A stretch of 64,000 nucleotides of DNA from Chelonoidis abingdonii (GCF_003597395.2 NC_133782.1:5020635-5084634), one strand, 5' to 3'. Positions 1 through 42,813 are shown, counted from the first letter of the stretch. Notes: generated from the sequence alone by a model not told the origin. Numbers and translations are program-made.

Positions 1-407
1 CCGTTGTACGCCCTCCCACTTCCAAACTGTCTCCCCTGAAAACAGCTGTAGCCCCAGCCACCCATGCCGGTCCGTTTCCAGCCTGGTTCTCCGGTGACTG
101 CTGGGGCTTGTAGTCCTCGCCTCGCCCAGAGAGCGTGGGGGAAAGGGCGAACATGAACTACAAATCCCACAATGCTCCGCGTAGGGGGCGGGGGAGCTTG
201 CCGGCTCATTGCCCTCTGGCGGGGTGTAGTCCCGCCGAGGCGCCCCGCCGCGGGAGGCTGTGCGAAAGAACTACGAGTCCCATCGTGCCCCGCGCTCCGC
301 AGGGCTGGAGATCGGGCGGGCGGACTGCGGACACCGGGGTGAGTGAGTGCATCGGCAGCCCCCCCGCTTCGGCCCCGCCGCGTCCCCCTGTTGCGGGGAG
401 CGGAGCC
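1..407 (+). promoter_or_regulatory. TCEA2: TCEA2 promoter and 5' UTR, CpG-rich
   Basis: GC- and CpG-rich sequence ends at the TCEA2 start codon. It has no obvious TATA box. It carries ACTACAAATCCCACAATGC at 157-175 and ACTACGAGTCCCATCGTGC at 270-288. Inverted ACTACA-type copies end at 114 (reverse strand of about 95-114) and at 230. These resemble the promoter element bound by ZNF143/THAP11. The transcription start cannot be placed from sequence alone. Confidence 0.6.
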
Positions 408-30214
<29,807 letters not shown>

Positions 30215-30525
30215 GATATCTGTGAGCCCAGCGGCGGCAGCCGAACCTGGATGGACCACAACCTATATTCTCTGACTTCTCCAGCCATTGTGTACTGTAT
30301 CCCAAGTGAGTTTCCTTTGTGTCACACACTAAGTGCATCATCCTGGGGGGAGTCCTGGCTCTCAGGTTGTCCACCTGTGGAGAGGAGCAGCTGTGACTGG
30401 AATCCAGGGGGCAGGCGGACTGGCGGGAGAGTTCACTCCATGCGTTTTGGCTGTATTTTCTCATCCAGATAAGTATTGTCATTTTTTCATAACAGTATTA
30501 AACTTGTTTTGTTTTGTTTTGTTGC
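30215..30525 (+). terminator. TCEA2: TCEA2 3' UTR with likely polyadenylation signal
   Basis: ATTAAA lies at 30497-30502 and is followed by a GT/T-rich stretch (30503-30530) that fits a downstream cleavage element. This predicts a 3' UTR of about 300 nt. ATTAAA is the second most common polyadenylation hexamer. A later signal cannot be excluded. Confidence 0.55.
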
Positions 30526-32070
30526 CAGTTTCTAACTTTTATTTCAACTTGCTGCTTGCAGCACTTTGCATTTCCTGCCCAAATGTCATGTGGACCCAGT
30601 GGATGAGCACTGCCTGAGATACCATCCAGCCAGAAGCCACACCACTTACCATAGATCTAGTTAGATACCCTGAAATTTGGTCTTCCTTCTCTGTTGGGCA
30701 GTAAGGTTGTGTGTTAGCCCACTGTGCCATCAGAAAAGGGGTCGGCCTTCAAACCTCAGCTGTCCGAATCCTGGCTGTGAAAAATGCCCTGGCAGTTTTA
30801 CTGACACTGCAGTTTTCCTTGGGATGCTTCCTAGTCCTAAACATACGACATTTTGTTTTTAATCAGCTCATGAACAAAAAACCTGAGCCAAATCTTGCAC
30901 CCATGACATAGGCCACATTCCAGCTGAGTTAGTGGGAGTTTTGCTCAGATATCAAGTGCAGGACATGGCTCATTGACTTTATGTAGTGGTGGGGGCAGTG
31001 CAAGGCCTCGATTCTGATCTCAGGTACTGCTGGAAGTCAGTAGAGTTACTCTGAATTTACAGCAGCATAATTGAGAACAGTGCTTGCGTTAGTACAGATC
31101 TAGGGCTTCTGTTTTTGAGGGGGTTGTTAATTTCATTGGGGAGGGTTATTTTTAGCCATTTTTTAATTTTATGGAGGTGTCCAAAAATTGGGGTTTTGGG
31201 GGGCTCTCTCTTTGCATACTCAAATGAATAATGTATATTATCTTTGCAGTGTATATTTTTAATGTACATTATTCATTACAGGCGTTGTGCTATTCAAACA
31301 GCGTTGCATTAACGCACACTAGGGAACGTGTAGTGCACCACCTTTAGGTGTCTGGACCAAGTAATGTGCAACACATTAGTGTGTGTTAGAAATCACACCC
31401 TCATAGTCCACATTATCGCTTAGCGTAGACTAGCCCTTAGATACAAGCATTACTGGATAAACACCGATTTCCATTTTTTTTTGTAGCGGGGATGTTCTAA
31501 AAGCTAAAATCAGAAGCCCTATCTATAGCTTGCTCTTGTTATGTACCTTTTAACAGCAGCTAGGGAGGGCTGATGTGAAGGAGGGTTTTGTAAAGACAAA
31601 TCAAGGACAGATTGTCTGTAAAGTCACTGATCATAAAATAACACAGCAGCTCTGAATACAGATGTTTAATTCCCGATGGAGGGTGGAAAGACAAGTGCGG
31701 GGAACCCACAGGAATACCCTCTGCCAGAGGGGCCAGTGGTCCCCAGATTGAATCCATATCATAGAGACAGATTCCTCGCAACTGTAATATACAGAAAACC
31801 TGGCAGCTGACAAAGGTTCCCCCAACACCAGGCCCCATGTTACAGGCCCGGAAGTTCAGCACTGCTTTAGCGGGTTCAGAACAGCAAGAAAAACCAAGGG
31901 GTTGTATCTTTTCATACTGATTCAGCTGGCTCGTGCCACTACATGCCACTCAAGTGGCTGGGAGCCCCCAGCTGGCTGTAATTAGAGCAGGCCTGGGCAG
32001 CCTTGATGTAACAGGGAGGCCAGTGCTAACAACTGGTGAAAGGAATTCATTTGTGACTGAGTCTGTAATT
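30526..32070. other. Intergenic sequence 3' of TCEA2
   Basis: No gene supported. Contains the half palindromic repeat near 31006 and a TIR-like end, GCGTAGACTAGCCCTTAG (31423-31440), whose partner end I could not place. Confidence 0.4.
31223..31277. repeat. Inverted repeat, 13-bp perfect arms
   Basis: AATGAATAATGTA at 31223-31235 is mirrored exactly by TACATTATTCATT at 31265-31277 with a 29-nt loop. It lies downstream of TCEA2. Confidence 0.7.
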
Positions 32071-32265
32071 GGGGGAGGGATGGCTCAGTGGTTTGAGCAT
32101 TGGCCTGCTAAATGCAGGGATTGTGAGGTCAATCCTTGAGGGGGCTGCCCAGGGGATCTGGGGCAAAATCAGTACTTGGTCCTGCTAATGAAAGCAGGGG
32201 GCTGGACTCAGTGACCTTTCAGGGTCCCTTCCAGCTCTGTGAAATAGGTATATCTCCATATATAA
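32071..32265 (+). mobile_element. tRNA-derived SINE of turtle Cry/PolIII type
   Basis: The head shows an A box (TGGCTCAGTGG, 32081-32091) and a B box (GGTCAATCC, 32127-32135), as in a tRNA-derived Pol III promoter. The body has CTGGGGCAAAATCAGTACTTGG. The tail GCAGGGGGCTGGACT then CAGGGTCCCTTCCAGCTCTGTG matches the CR1 3' end at 21361-21425 read on the other strand. This structure is typical of cryptodiran turtle SINEs mobilised by CR1. Confidence 0.88.
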
Positions 32266-32394
32266 ATTAACTTCTTCTCCATTCACTGAGATTTCCATAG
32301 GTATCTTCTGATCTTTCAATATTTTGCCCTAAAGTATACGTATGCAGCTCCCCTTGATTTCACTGCAGGTGTGGGGCAGAATATGGCCCCACAC

Positions 32395-32460
32395 ACTGAG
32401 GGCCAGATTTTCAAAAGAGCTCAGCACCTAACAGCTCCTATTGAGAACAATGAGGACTTC
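32395..32460. repeat. Dispersed GGGCCAGATTTTCAAAA repeat fragment
   Basis: GGGCCAGATTTTCAAAAGAG, CTCAGCACCTAACAGCTCC and ATTGAGAACAATGAGG resemble a common amniote palindromic repeat. Related words occur near 24060-24100 (TCAATGGGAGCTGTGGGTGC) and 48210-48270. Confidence 0.5.
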
Positions 32461-33380
32461 TACTCCTAGCCCACGTGAGAGCAGGGGCAGCTGCTGGGGG
32501 CTGATCCCCTTTGGTTACCTGGCCACTTGCTTTTCATTGTTTCTTGCTCCCCTCTCCCAGCCACAGAATAGACCCTTTGGGTCAGGTCAGTCCTTTGGAC
32601 AGTATGTTTCTAGCAAAGCTCTGAGCCCTGGGTCATCAGGCAGAATGTTCTCAACAGGACTGGGTGACCTCTTGCCACTCCATCAAATAAACAGCCTTGC
32701 AGCTGAAGCAGTTTGCACTTAACAGCTCTTGCTGGAGAAATTCAGTGGAAACAGGTGTGAGGCAAGTACTCCAAGTATTGGAAAAGTTTGGGGAGCTCCT
32801 AGCCTGGGAGGAACATGGGTTGCCAGGGTAACTAATAACCCTTAGCTCTTACCTTCTGCAAAGTCCTTGTAAACTGTAACTCATTCATCAGCTCCTTTCA
32901 TTAAACCTGGGAAACAAGCATTCAGAAGCAATGAACTGATGATGGATCGAGCTCCCTGTGGCAGCATGAGTGATTAGTCAGGGAGTTAGTCAGCAAGATA
33001 ATTAGAACCCGATGGACCATTGTTTTCCTTCAGCAGAACAGAGGAGAAGCCAGACTGTGCGACCCATGCAGATCTCAGCCTGCTTCTCTTGCAGGACTCT
33101 TACACCAGGGAGGCAGGAAAGTAAAGGAAGGATGGTAGGGACATAAATCAGCATTGAAAGGGGGCTGCATTTTGCTGTGAGCCCAGGGCGATCTGGAGCG
33201 ACTCCAGTGCATTCCAGGGATTTATTCCAGATTTGGCTCGCACTGTTTACAAAGGTGCTTGCAATCACCCTTTCTATTACATTGCCCGTCCGCTCCAGGA
33301 GCGACACCTCTGCACGAAAAGTGAGCTGCTGCGTTGTTCTCCCTTCAGCAGGCTGAGCAGCGCTCGGGCTTCATTTTTAT

Positions 33381-33417
33381 TTCATTTGAAGTCAATTTTT
33401 ACTTTACTTCAAATGAA
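33381..33417. repeat. Perfect 12-bp inverted repeat at the CR1 5' end
   Basis: TTCATTTGAAGT (33381-33392) and ACTTCAAATGAA (33406-33417), with a 13-nt loop, sit where recognisable CR1 coding sequence begins. Confidence 0.75.
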
Positions 33418-36090
33418 GTAAAAATCTTAAGCGAATCCACATGTTCCATAGAATCTCTATGGATAGAAATTTTATGCTCTAATAAAAATATAACATTAGG
33501 GATCTATTATCGACCACCTGACCAGGACAGTGATAGTGATGATGAAATGCTAAGGGAAATTAGAGAGGGCTCTCAAATTAGAACCATAGTAGTGGAACAT
33601 TTCACTTCAGACAAAATGCGGAGATAAAATTTTTCGATTACTTTAAATGATGCTTCATGGAGGCAGCTGATACGGGAACCTGAGTGGAGCTGCGGAGCTG
33701 GTCTAAAGGTACTTATAGCAGACCGCTTGGAAATGGACCATAATACAATAGCATCAATCATCCCTGTGGTGGAAGAACACTTCAACGACCCAACACTGTG
33801 GCATTTATTTCAAAAGGAGGAACTATACAAAAATGAGGGTGTAGTTAACAAAGTTAAAAGGTACAGTAAATGACTAAAGTGAATTCCATGCAGTTGCATG
33901 GGACCTTTTTAAAGACACCATAATAGAGGCCCAATTCAATGTATTCCCGCAAATTAAGAAACACAGTAAAAGAGAACTAAAAAAGAGCCACTGTGGCTTA
34001 ACAACCATGTCAAGAGCAGTGAGAGATAAAAGGACTTCCTTAAAAGTGGAAGTTCAACCCTAGTGAGGCAAATAGAAAGAGCACAAACAGGCACAGCTTA
34101 AGTGCAAGAGTATAGATAGATAGTCAAGAGGAAGTTTGAAGAATGGCTAACCAAAAACTCCAAGGTAATAACCAAGTATTTTTAGTACAATCAGAGAAGC
34201 AGGAAGCCTGCTAAAGCACCGTGGTAGCCCCTTGACGATCGAGATACAAAGGAGCGCTTGAAGACGATAAAAGTTCATTGCAAGAAACTTAATGGATTTT
34301 TGCTTCAGTCTCCAGGCTGAGAGAGTTGGGAGATTCCCAAACCTGAGCTGGCCTTTTGTAGGTGACAAACCTGAGAAACTGTCACAGATTGAGTTGTTTG
34401 GTTTTTTCCCAAACTAAGAGGGGAGGTTTTTTGGAAATTAAATTGATAAATCAACATTAACAAGTCACCGGGGCCAGATGGCATCACCCAAGAGTTCTGA
34501 AAAGAACTCAAATGTGAAGTTGCGAACTATTAACTAAGGTTTGTAATTCTGTCCTTTAAATCCGCTTCGGTACCCAATGACTGGAGGTTAGCTAATGTAC
34601 GCCAATATTTAAAAGGGCTCTAGGTGTGATCCTGGCAGTTACAGGACCGGTAAGTCTAACGTTCAGGTCCGGGCAAATTAGTCAAAACAATAGTTAAGAA
34701 ATAAAATTGTCAGCATACATTAGGAAAACATAAAAACTGTTGAGCAATAGTCAACATGGTTCTGTAACAGGAATTTGTGTCTTACTAATTCTATTAGAGT
34801 TCTTTGAAGGGTCAACACATGTGACAAGGGATCAGTGGAATAGTGTACTTAAGATTTCCAGAAAGCCTTTGACAAGTCCCTCACCAAAGGCTCTTACATA
34901 AATTAAGTTGTCATGTGGAAAAGGGGAAAGGGTCCTTTCATGGATTGGAGAACTGGTTAAAAGACAGGAACAAAGGGTAGGAATTAATGGTAAATCTCAG
35001 AATGGAGAGGGGTAACTAGTGGTGTTCCCAAGGATCAGTGCGAGACCAATCCTATTCAATTTATTCATAAATAATCTGGAGGTGGCAAAGTTTGCAGATG
35101 ATACTAAACTACGCAAGATAGTTAGGCCAAAGCAGATTGTGAAGAACTTCAAAAAGATCTCACATAACTAAGTGATTGGGCACAAAATGGCAAATGAAAT
35201 TTAATGTGGATAAATGTAAAATAATGCACATTGGAAAAAATAACCCAACTATACATACAATTATGGGGCTAATTTAGCTACAACGAGTCAGGACAAAAAT
35301 CTTGGAGTCATCGTGGATAGTTCTCTGAGATGTCCATGCAGTGTGCAGAGGCGGTCAAAAAAGCAAACGGATGTTAGGAATCATTAAAAAGGGATAGAGA
35401 ATAAGATGGAGAATATATTATGGCCCTTATATAAATGCATGGTACGCCCACATCTCGAATACTGTGTACAGATGTGGTCTCCTTATCTCAAAAATGATAT
35501 TCTAGCACTAGAAAAGGTTCAGAAAAGGGCAACTAAATGTTAGAGTTTGGAGAGGGTCCCATACGAGGAAAGATTTAAGAGGCTAGGACTCTTCAGCTTG
35601 GAAAAGAGGAGACTAAGGGGGGATATAATAAGGTATATAAAATCTGAGTGATGTGAGAAGGTGGATAAGGAAAAGTTATTTACTTATTCCCATAGTACAA
35701 GAACTAGGGTCACCCAATGAAATTAATAGGCAGCAGATTTAAACAAATAAAAGGAAGTTTCTTCTTCACACACGCACAGTCAACTTGTGGAACTCCTTAC
35801 CTGAGGAGGTTGTGAAGGCTGGGACTATAACAATGTTTAAAAGGGAACTGGTAAATTCAGGTGGCTAAGTCCATATATGGCTATTAGCCAGGATGGGTAA
35901 AGAATGGTGTCCCTAGTCTCTGTTTGTCAGAGGATGGAGATGGATGGCAGGAGAGAGATCACTTGATCATTGCCTGTTAGGTTCACTCCCTCTGGGGCAC
36001 CTGGCATTGGCCACTGTCGGTAGATGGATACTGGGCTAGATGGACCTTTGGTCTGACCTGGTACGGCCGTTCTTATGTTCTTATGTTCTG
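33395..36090 (+). mobile_element. CR1 LINE, long but decayed copy
   Basis: Pieces of CR1 ORF2 appear in order on the + strand. They run from the endonuclease end (GIYYRPPDQD, about 33500) through the reverse transcriptase (FADDTKL, about 35090; MKFNVDKCKIMHIGK, about 35200; YCVQMWSPYL, about 35460; [12 protein letters not shown], about 35610) to LWNSLPEEVVKAGT (about 35785). They are broken by many frameshifts and stops. The 3' end is (GTTCTTAT)n at 36069-36088. An old pseudogene copy of a different subfamily from 21361-22760. Confidence 0.92.
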
Positions 36091-38232
36091 GGCTGTCAAA
36101 CATTCCGTGCTCCTTGGAGCCCTCCAAAGTGGGTCATGCCTGTGAGACCCATTAAAGATCTGACTTGAATGGTTTTCCACAACATGTGCTTCAGGTTCTT
36201 TAAATAACACCCATCTCAGGAGGAAATGACTCCATGAGGCTGGTTCGCCCAGGGCTCTCGCTTCAGAACTGGATTTACAGAGAATGAGCACATCCTATGA
36301 GGCTGATGACTTGTTAAATCCATGCCATTTGCTGCTGACTAGAGATTCTCTCGAAGCAGAGTGGTGGTCGAATAAAGTTCCTGGCAGTAAACATTTAAAC
36401 GAGGCACATGTGTTTCAACAACACAGCATGTGAGCATTCTAGGTGCTGAAGAAATAGCAGGGTAGCCAATTAGCAGCCACTGTTGCTTTTCCTCTGGTGC
36501 TTCTCCAGGGATGTGCTGCTTGGAAGGAGTTGTGTTCCATGGTCAGCCACACTAGGAATGCAATAAAGATTTTTGATATGAGCTGACAAGGTGCTTCTCT
36601 GTGGGCATTTCTCCCCACCGCGGTTGGCTTTAGTAGGTTGAAACTCCATGGAGCTGGGTGCATGAGCACCCTCCCCCACACCTCATCCATGTGTCTTTTA
36701 ATCTTATGCTGAAAAAACCTGCCTCCTGGCATGTTACTGTCATTTTCTTTTAACCTCTGGCTTATCTGGCACCCACCCTTAGGTCTGCATGAAGGGAAAC
36801 CCATCAATTAAGCACCCTGTAGCCAGGAAGAGCCTGTGAGTCACTCTTCGGATGCTTGAATGCATGGTAATAAATTCATGAGCATGAGAGGGAAATAAAT
36901 TACCTGGCTGTAATGGGGGCTGTATGGGAGGGCGACAAATGGCTGCAGTAAGCAAGTCGGTCCGGAGCACAACCTGGACAGTGACTGCTTGGGCCTCCCT
37001 ACAGTCACAATCTTCGCTGCACCGTAGAATCCCAATTCGCTAAGTGTTTTTGGAGACACCTAGAAACTGGCGGATTAGGGCAGCCAGCTCAGTTGCCATC
37101 TAAGGCTCCTGCCTCTGAACTCAGACTTGAAAGCCACCCCTGGTTACAGAATATCCTGACACGCTCTAGTCCTGCCCAACAGGCGGAGCCCAGGGGAGCT
37201 GCATATGTTCTCATCTCCCCTCCAGTCATGCTACCCCATACGGGGCTTACACGGTCGTGTCCCAAAATGCCACCACTGCAGTGCTTTGCTTTCTCCAGCA
37301 GCTCTGGGTGGGGTGGGGGTGGGGGGGCCTTTGTTTTAGACTTCCTGGGACTTGGTGGGCATGGGTTTGGCTCAGAACCTCCTTGAAGAAGTGAAAGCAG
37401 GAGTCTCTGCCCAGGATAGTCATGGCTCAGTTTACCAACAGCCTCCCTCTCTTAGGGCAGAATTCAGCCTGGGGGAAGATGCTTTTTTGCAGCGTGTATA
37501 TCATTGCTGTCCTACAGGCTCTGGCCTTGCCCGCACTTGTGCACATGTTTGACTTTAAGCTCACAAGTAGCCCCCATGATAGCACATTTAGAGCAAACCA
37601 CGTGCAGAACCGGTTGGTGGGTCAAGACATAATTAATTCCACTGTTATTTTATGGTGAGTCCCTGGTGCTAAAAGTCACTTCCTGGATCGTCATTCTCAA
37701 CCGTTGTCATTTTTTTTTAGCAGCAATTGCACACTCCACTTACACAGCGCACAGCCTCATTCCTGCACAAATCACCTGAGCACCCCTTTCATACACCCCC
37801 TGCTACAGGTCAGACAGATGGTACTTGAGAGGGGCCCCCAAGACTGCATCTCACCATCCTGCAGCTTAGATGGTGCTCAGAGTCCAAGTGCTGGCTTGGG
37901 ATTGTGCAAACCGTCCCTAAATTTGGGGCCCTAACGGGCCAAACCAAAACCCCTGTGCTGAAAAAACCTCCTAAATTTAGGGGAGGGATCTGAATTTGGC
38001 AGCTTGAGCTCATCCTGAGTTAAAAGAAAGCTGCCTCCATTTTGCTCAGGCAGAGTGCTCACAGTGAGAACCAAGCACCCCTACAAGCACTGAATTGTAT
38101 TTCACAATCATTGCAGTTATCTTTGGAGACACCTGTGGGTGACTGTCCTGGCCTTGAAAAACAAGCATTGTTATTTATACCTACACAATGGAATCCCCCC
38201 AGAAACCAGTTTCTGTGTTGCTTTGATATTGG

Positions 38233-38234
<2 letters not shown>
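36091..38234. other. Intergenic sequence, no gene seen
   Basis: Short open frames without domains, plus a GGGGTGGGGGTGGGGGGG run near 37310-37328. Nothing else recognised. Confidence 0.4.

Positions 38235-38317
<83 letters not shown>
38235..38317. repeat. (AC)n microsatellite, about 41 units
   Basis: Uninterrupted AC dinucleotides over 83 bp. Probably polymorphic. Confidence 0.99.
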
Positions 38318-38318
<1 letters not shown>

Positions 38319-41300
38319 CCAATGGACCTGCACACATGTAACCAACAGCAGCACTCACCCTTTGGATATCTACATTCTAAAGCCGTCTGCTTAGCCTAGA
38401 TCAGGCTAAAAGCAACAGACCAGGCCCAGATGCTGGTGGACACTCCTGTTAAGCACTTACATGGGGGCGATCAGACACAGGCTCTCTTATACTGCCATAG
38501 GAGATTGGGGTTAGGCTCTTTCAGTGGCCAGTGTCACCCGTTAAGGCACTTGCCTGCAAGATGGCTGCCGGCTGCACCCTGGAAATCAATATTTACAAGC
38601 TCTTTTGACCCAAAATTGCTCCTGCCCTTGGGGAATAGGCCTGATTCTGAGGCTGAGAAAAAAAGGGGTTTTCCTTGCTGGTAACGGTTACAAAGGTGCC
38701 ATCTTTTTCTCTGACATTGAGCCAGTTTTGAATTTTCTGCCCAGAAATTCCTAGATCACCTTCCCCCAACCTGGGGGTGGCAGGAAACGGCCACTACAGC
38801 TCCAGCATGCCCCCGCCACACGTCCTTTGGCCAGTGGAACCATGCAGTTTGCTGACGCTGGCAGCTTATTCCCAACCCCCCTCACGCCATGGGCTCCAGG
38901 TGACAGGGCTCTCTCATACTCAGCGATTCCTGAGGCAGCTTGCCTGGCACCTTGAGCAGAGCCCTCGCCTCTCCCCTCCAGCCTATTGCAAAGCCAGAGC
39001 TTTAGGCAACAGCGACCCACCAAACTTCTGACTATTTCAGCAGCTGCTGGCAGGCCCATCTTCCTGGCTTGCTTCCAAGCATGGACGGCTGTTCCCAACT
39101 TCTTCTGAGGAAGATTTTTGTGCTGGGGGAGAGAGGTGGGATCTTCCCTCCCTCCCTATTGGTCACATTCTCCTTCTCATCTACATTCATTCTCGCAGAG
39201 CCAGGCAGACGGCTTTTGCCTGCCCCACGCTGGAAGCGGAATGTCGGAGCAGCGATTCCACCTCCTCTATCAGCACCTCAAATCATGAACGATCGCCCTT
39301 CATTGCTCCCTCCTGCTCCCCCTTTCCCTGCATCCATAGGTGCTGGACCTGGCTTGAAGTGGTTTCCATCATATGCAGGGTTTACAGTTTGATTCAGTGG
39401 CTCTCAGCACCTCTACTATAAAAATGGTACCAGCATCCTTTCCCAGCATATCTCCACACTGTCTGGCAAAGCGAGAGGGGGATATTTCCCTGGCTACTCA
39501 CTGCTGTCCTCCTTACTTGGGTAAAACTCCCACTCGCTCTAGTGTTGCCAGAGTCAGGCCTGCAGGATTTGGGCCAGAAGTAGCCTATTCCTAAATCCAA
39601 CATCAAAAAACAGGCTGGATAGATGGAGAAACCATCCTCTCCAATCCATCAGAGCATTGGCTTTCCGGCTGCTTTGCTGTGGCAGGATCTGACCCTTGAC
39701 TTCAGTGGGACAAGGAGTGTGAGAACTGTGAGCACAAGCTGGCCCCATATACTATTGCGACCAAGCACCTTCATCAGCTGAGTAACCGGCGACCAGCTGT
39801 TCACTCACTAACTTTGATCAAATGAAGAGGAAGGCATAGAAATCCTGGGCCAGATTGTGAAAGGTCCAATTTTAATTGGCTTGGCCTGTGCACTCCCAAC
39901 CCACTTGTGCATGTGTGCAGGCTGGGGTTTGCACACACAACTCCCCCACTGCCACATCCACATGCCTGGGTGTGAGTTAAGCAATGCAAATGTGCACATG
40001 TGAAGGTCTGGTGCACACAAACACCTTTCAAAACCAACCCCCTCACCTGAAGGTGGAACGTCGGATGTGTATTGATTGACACATGCAACATACCACCTGC
40101 AGGTACCCAGGCAACTCATGCTGGAGTCAGCCAGGGGCGCCTGTACAGTTCTGATGGCACAAGTTACCTCCCGGGAAGTTTTTTTCACTGGGCCAATCCT
40201 GCAGTCTACCCAGGTAAGCTAGGCTGGGACAACTGGATTTGACCCTGTCATTACAGGTTCTCATTCAATGTGTTGCCCCTTCCAAAGATGCAATCAATCC
40301 ATTGCCAGGAGGCAGTGAACACAGGTGCATGAGCCTTCTTCGTTAGCAACCAGCTAATTAAGATGATAGGCCCATGCCTTAATAAATGAGTGCTCTCTAG
40401 TTTCTCTCACCTTTTGGGAGGGGGGGGGGGGGCAGTGGGAGACAGAGGATTGAATTTCCCATTTGGCAAATACAACCAGATTTCGATCTATTGGAACATG
40501 ATTTTCCACGCAACTGCAACCACCTGCAAGGAAACAAAAAAAATACAAGCAGAGGATTTGTTTGTTTAAAAAATATCTTCAATAAAAAAGACCAACGTTC
40601 CTAAATTTTTTCTTTCTTTTTTGGGGGGTGGGGTGGGGGGATAAATATTAAAACTGTGGACTGTTTTGGTCAAACATACAGTCAAGACTGATCAGCATCC
40701 TTTACGCTGGGACACAGAGTTTCCAAATGATCTGAAGATACAAAAGCCGGGGGGAGGGGGGTGTTTGTGTTCTGCACAGCTGGCTGTGATCTGGTGTCTG
40801 GTTCATTTCATACCAAGGGCAAGGGCTATCGGCACACTATTCTAAATATGGGAGCCACAGCTGGCTGCTCAATAAACCATTCCTCATGCATTACAAAAAT
40901 ATACAGACATACTCTCCACCACAGACATTTCCCATCCCAAGCAAATTGCCCCCTGTACAAAGGTCGCTGTCATACATGCAACACTGAACCGTTCCTCTCC
41001 AGAAGGAAATCCCTTTATTTACAAAGAGACGCTAATGTGCCCGGGCCCAGGCATGGTGTGCATGGGGCCATTGCACTGGACTATCTTTTCCTAAGGGATG
41101 CCTGCAAGTTTCCTTACAAATTAATCCACGGGGAGGTGGAGGGGAACAGTCAAACAGGTGGATTGGTTTGTTTGTTCTGTCTGGTGTTTTCTCCAGAGCC
41201 GCGATTCCCCAGGGCAGGACAGGGATTGGATTTCACTGCAGCGACCTGTGATTTGCAGCATCGATCAAGTAGCCAGGCTCCTGGCATGTAGCTGCAAGAG

Positions 41301-42813
41301 CACGTTCAGAGGCAGTAAGGTGCAGCCCCAGGAATTGCCACTCGTTTGGAAGTGGCCCTGGTAAACACAGTGAGGTGGATACGGTGGGATTGTCTGGTTA
41401 CCATACCCAGTAGACCCCACCTCTCATTCTTTGCAACTGGCTCTGCTCAAAGTCCAGGAACTGCACAAGGCAGGCAGAGAAATATCTCCCCCTGAGCCTG
41501 CGCAGGTGGAACTGCAGACTAACCCCTTCCCTAAATGAGTGGCAAATGCAGCAGCTTGGTAGGCCTCGGATCTGAGTTCGAATCTGAATCAGGGGCCAAA
41601 CAGCAGTGATAAGATGTAGCCTCCTCCTTTGGGGACTTGGCCACCTCGCAGCTCACCGTGCATGCTTGCAGTGGTTCCCAAGGCCCCACATGGCAGCTGA
41701 TGCACTGGCAAAGGTACCCGTAGGATGTTCACACTGGGACAGTCTCACTAAGGATCAACCTCAGCCAGTGCTTTCATGAGCACTGAAATAAATCAAGTTT
41801 CATGAGAAACCAACCACGTGAGGCCAGCAGCGAAAGGCCCCTGGGTCAGGGGGATGGGTGCATTAGAGACGAGGGCACTTACAGCGCGGAATGGAAGTTG
41901 GCACAGAGTCCCCTAGGAGCAGGCAGCTGTTGCGGGGCATGATCTGCATTTGCCCTGCTGGCTGCTCCTTTACGTTATATAAAAAGACTCTCCTGCTGCT
42001 TTTTGCCCTTGGAAATATCTGGCCCTGACCAGTAGAGGGCTGGGGTGATGCTGGAACAGGGGGCTGCAGCCTGATTCCCTCCCCCCCCCACGATGTCTTC
42101 CATGATCACTCTATGGGGCCAGAGCCGAGATGGCATCCAAGCTGTTTCAGGCTGGGTCTCCAAGGCACAGTGGTCTCTTTCCCTCCTGTTTACCCCTTGT
42201 TCATCCTTGTTGCCCGAGCACAGGATCGTGTGCCCCGGAGACAGCCTGGAACTGTAGGGCCAGCCTTGAAGGAGTGTATGGAGGAGACAACAGGCTGGCG
42301 TGCGACATTGATGGCTGCGCTGTCTGTGTGGCCCTAGGCTCGGCTCCCCAAAGGGAGCCCCTATACATGAGCCGGACTGGCAGCCGCCCAACACCCCTTC
42401 CACCCTCTGCTGCTGCTTTCCCTCAGCTGCCCCCAGACGGCCTCTTTTGGGCACAGAGACACAAAGCTGTTCTCTGGCCCCAAACAGCCACAGCCTCTGC
42501 TGGCAAGGTCAGGGCATGTGCCCCAAACCTGGCTTGTCGTGTCCCAAGGCAGCAGATGGAGCCACCGGTGCGTCTCACGTCTACACACTGCTGCATTTCT
42601 CTTCTCCTTTCCCCTGCCCTGCCTCAGGCTCTGTGAGCCAGGAAGCAGAGGGGCTACGCAGAGCCAGGATGGGGATGGGGAAGGAGAAGGGAGGGAGAAG
42701 ATATCCAAGCCCAAAGGAGAAGCCAGTTGAATCTAGTTCCATTAGGCTGTGCTGGCTTCTTGGGGGCTAGGACATCTCAGCTCCCTCCTGTCCATTTCTC
42801 AGGTCCTTTTCCC
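38318..42813. other. Intergenic sequence between the two genes, no gene seen
   Basis: G-rich runs occur at 40421-40433 and 40621-40641. AATAAA on the - strand at 41014-41019 is a possible distal RGS19 polyadenylation signal. A CTCF-like core is at 42029-42040. No coding region supported. Confidence 0.4.

Noticed and set aside
32071..32145. Functional tRNA gene
   Set aside because: The A and B boxes are those of a SINE head. No cloverleaf acceptor stem is evident and the SINE body follows.
33334..33627. 97-residue frame as a cellular gene
   Set aside because: It is the endonuclease end of a decayed CR1 ORF2.
38042..38399. Open frames with poly Thr-His
   Set aside because: Translation of the (AC)n microsatellite.
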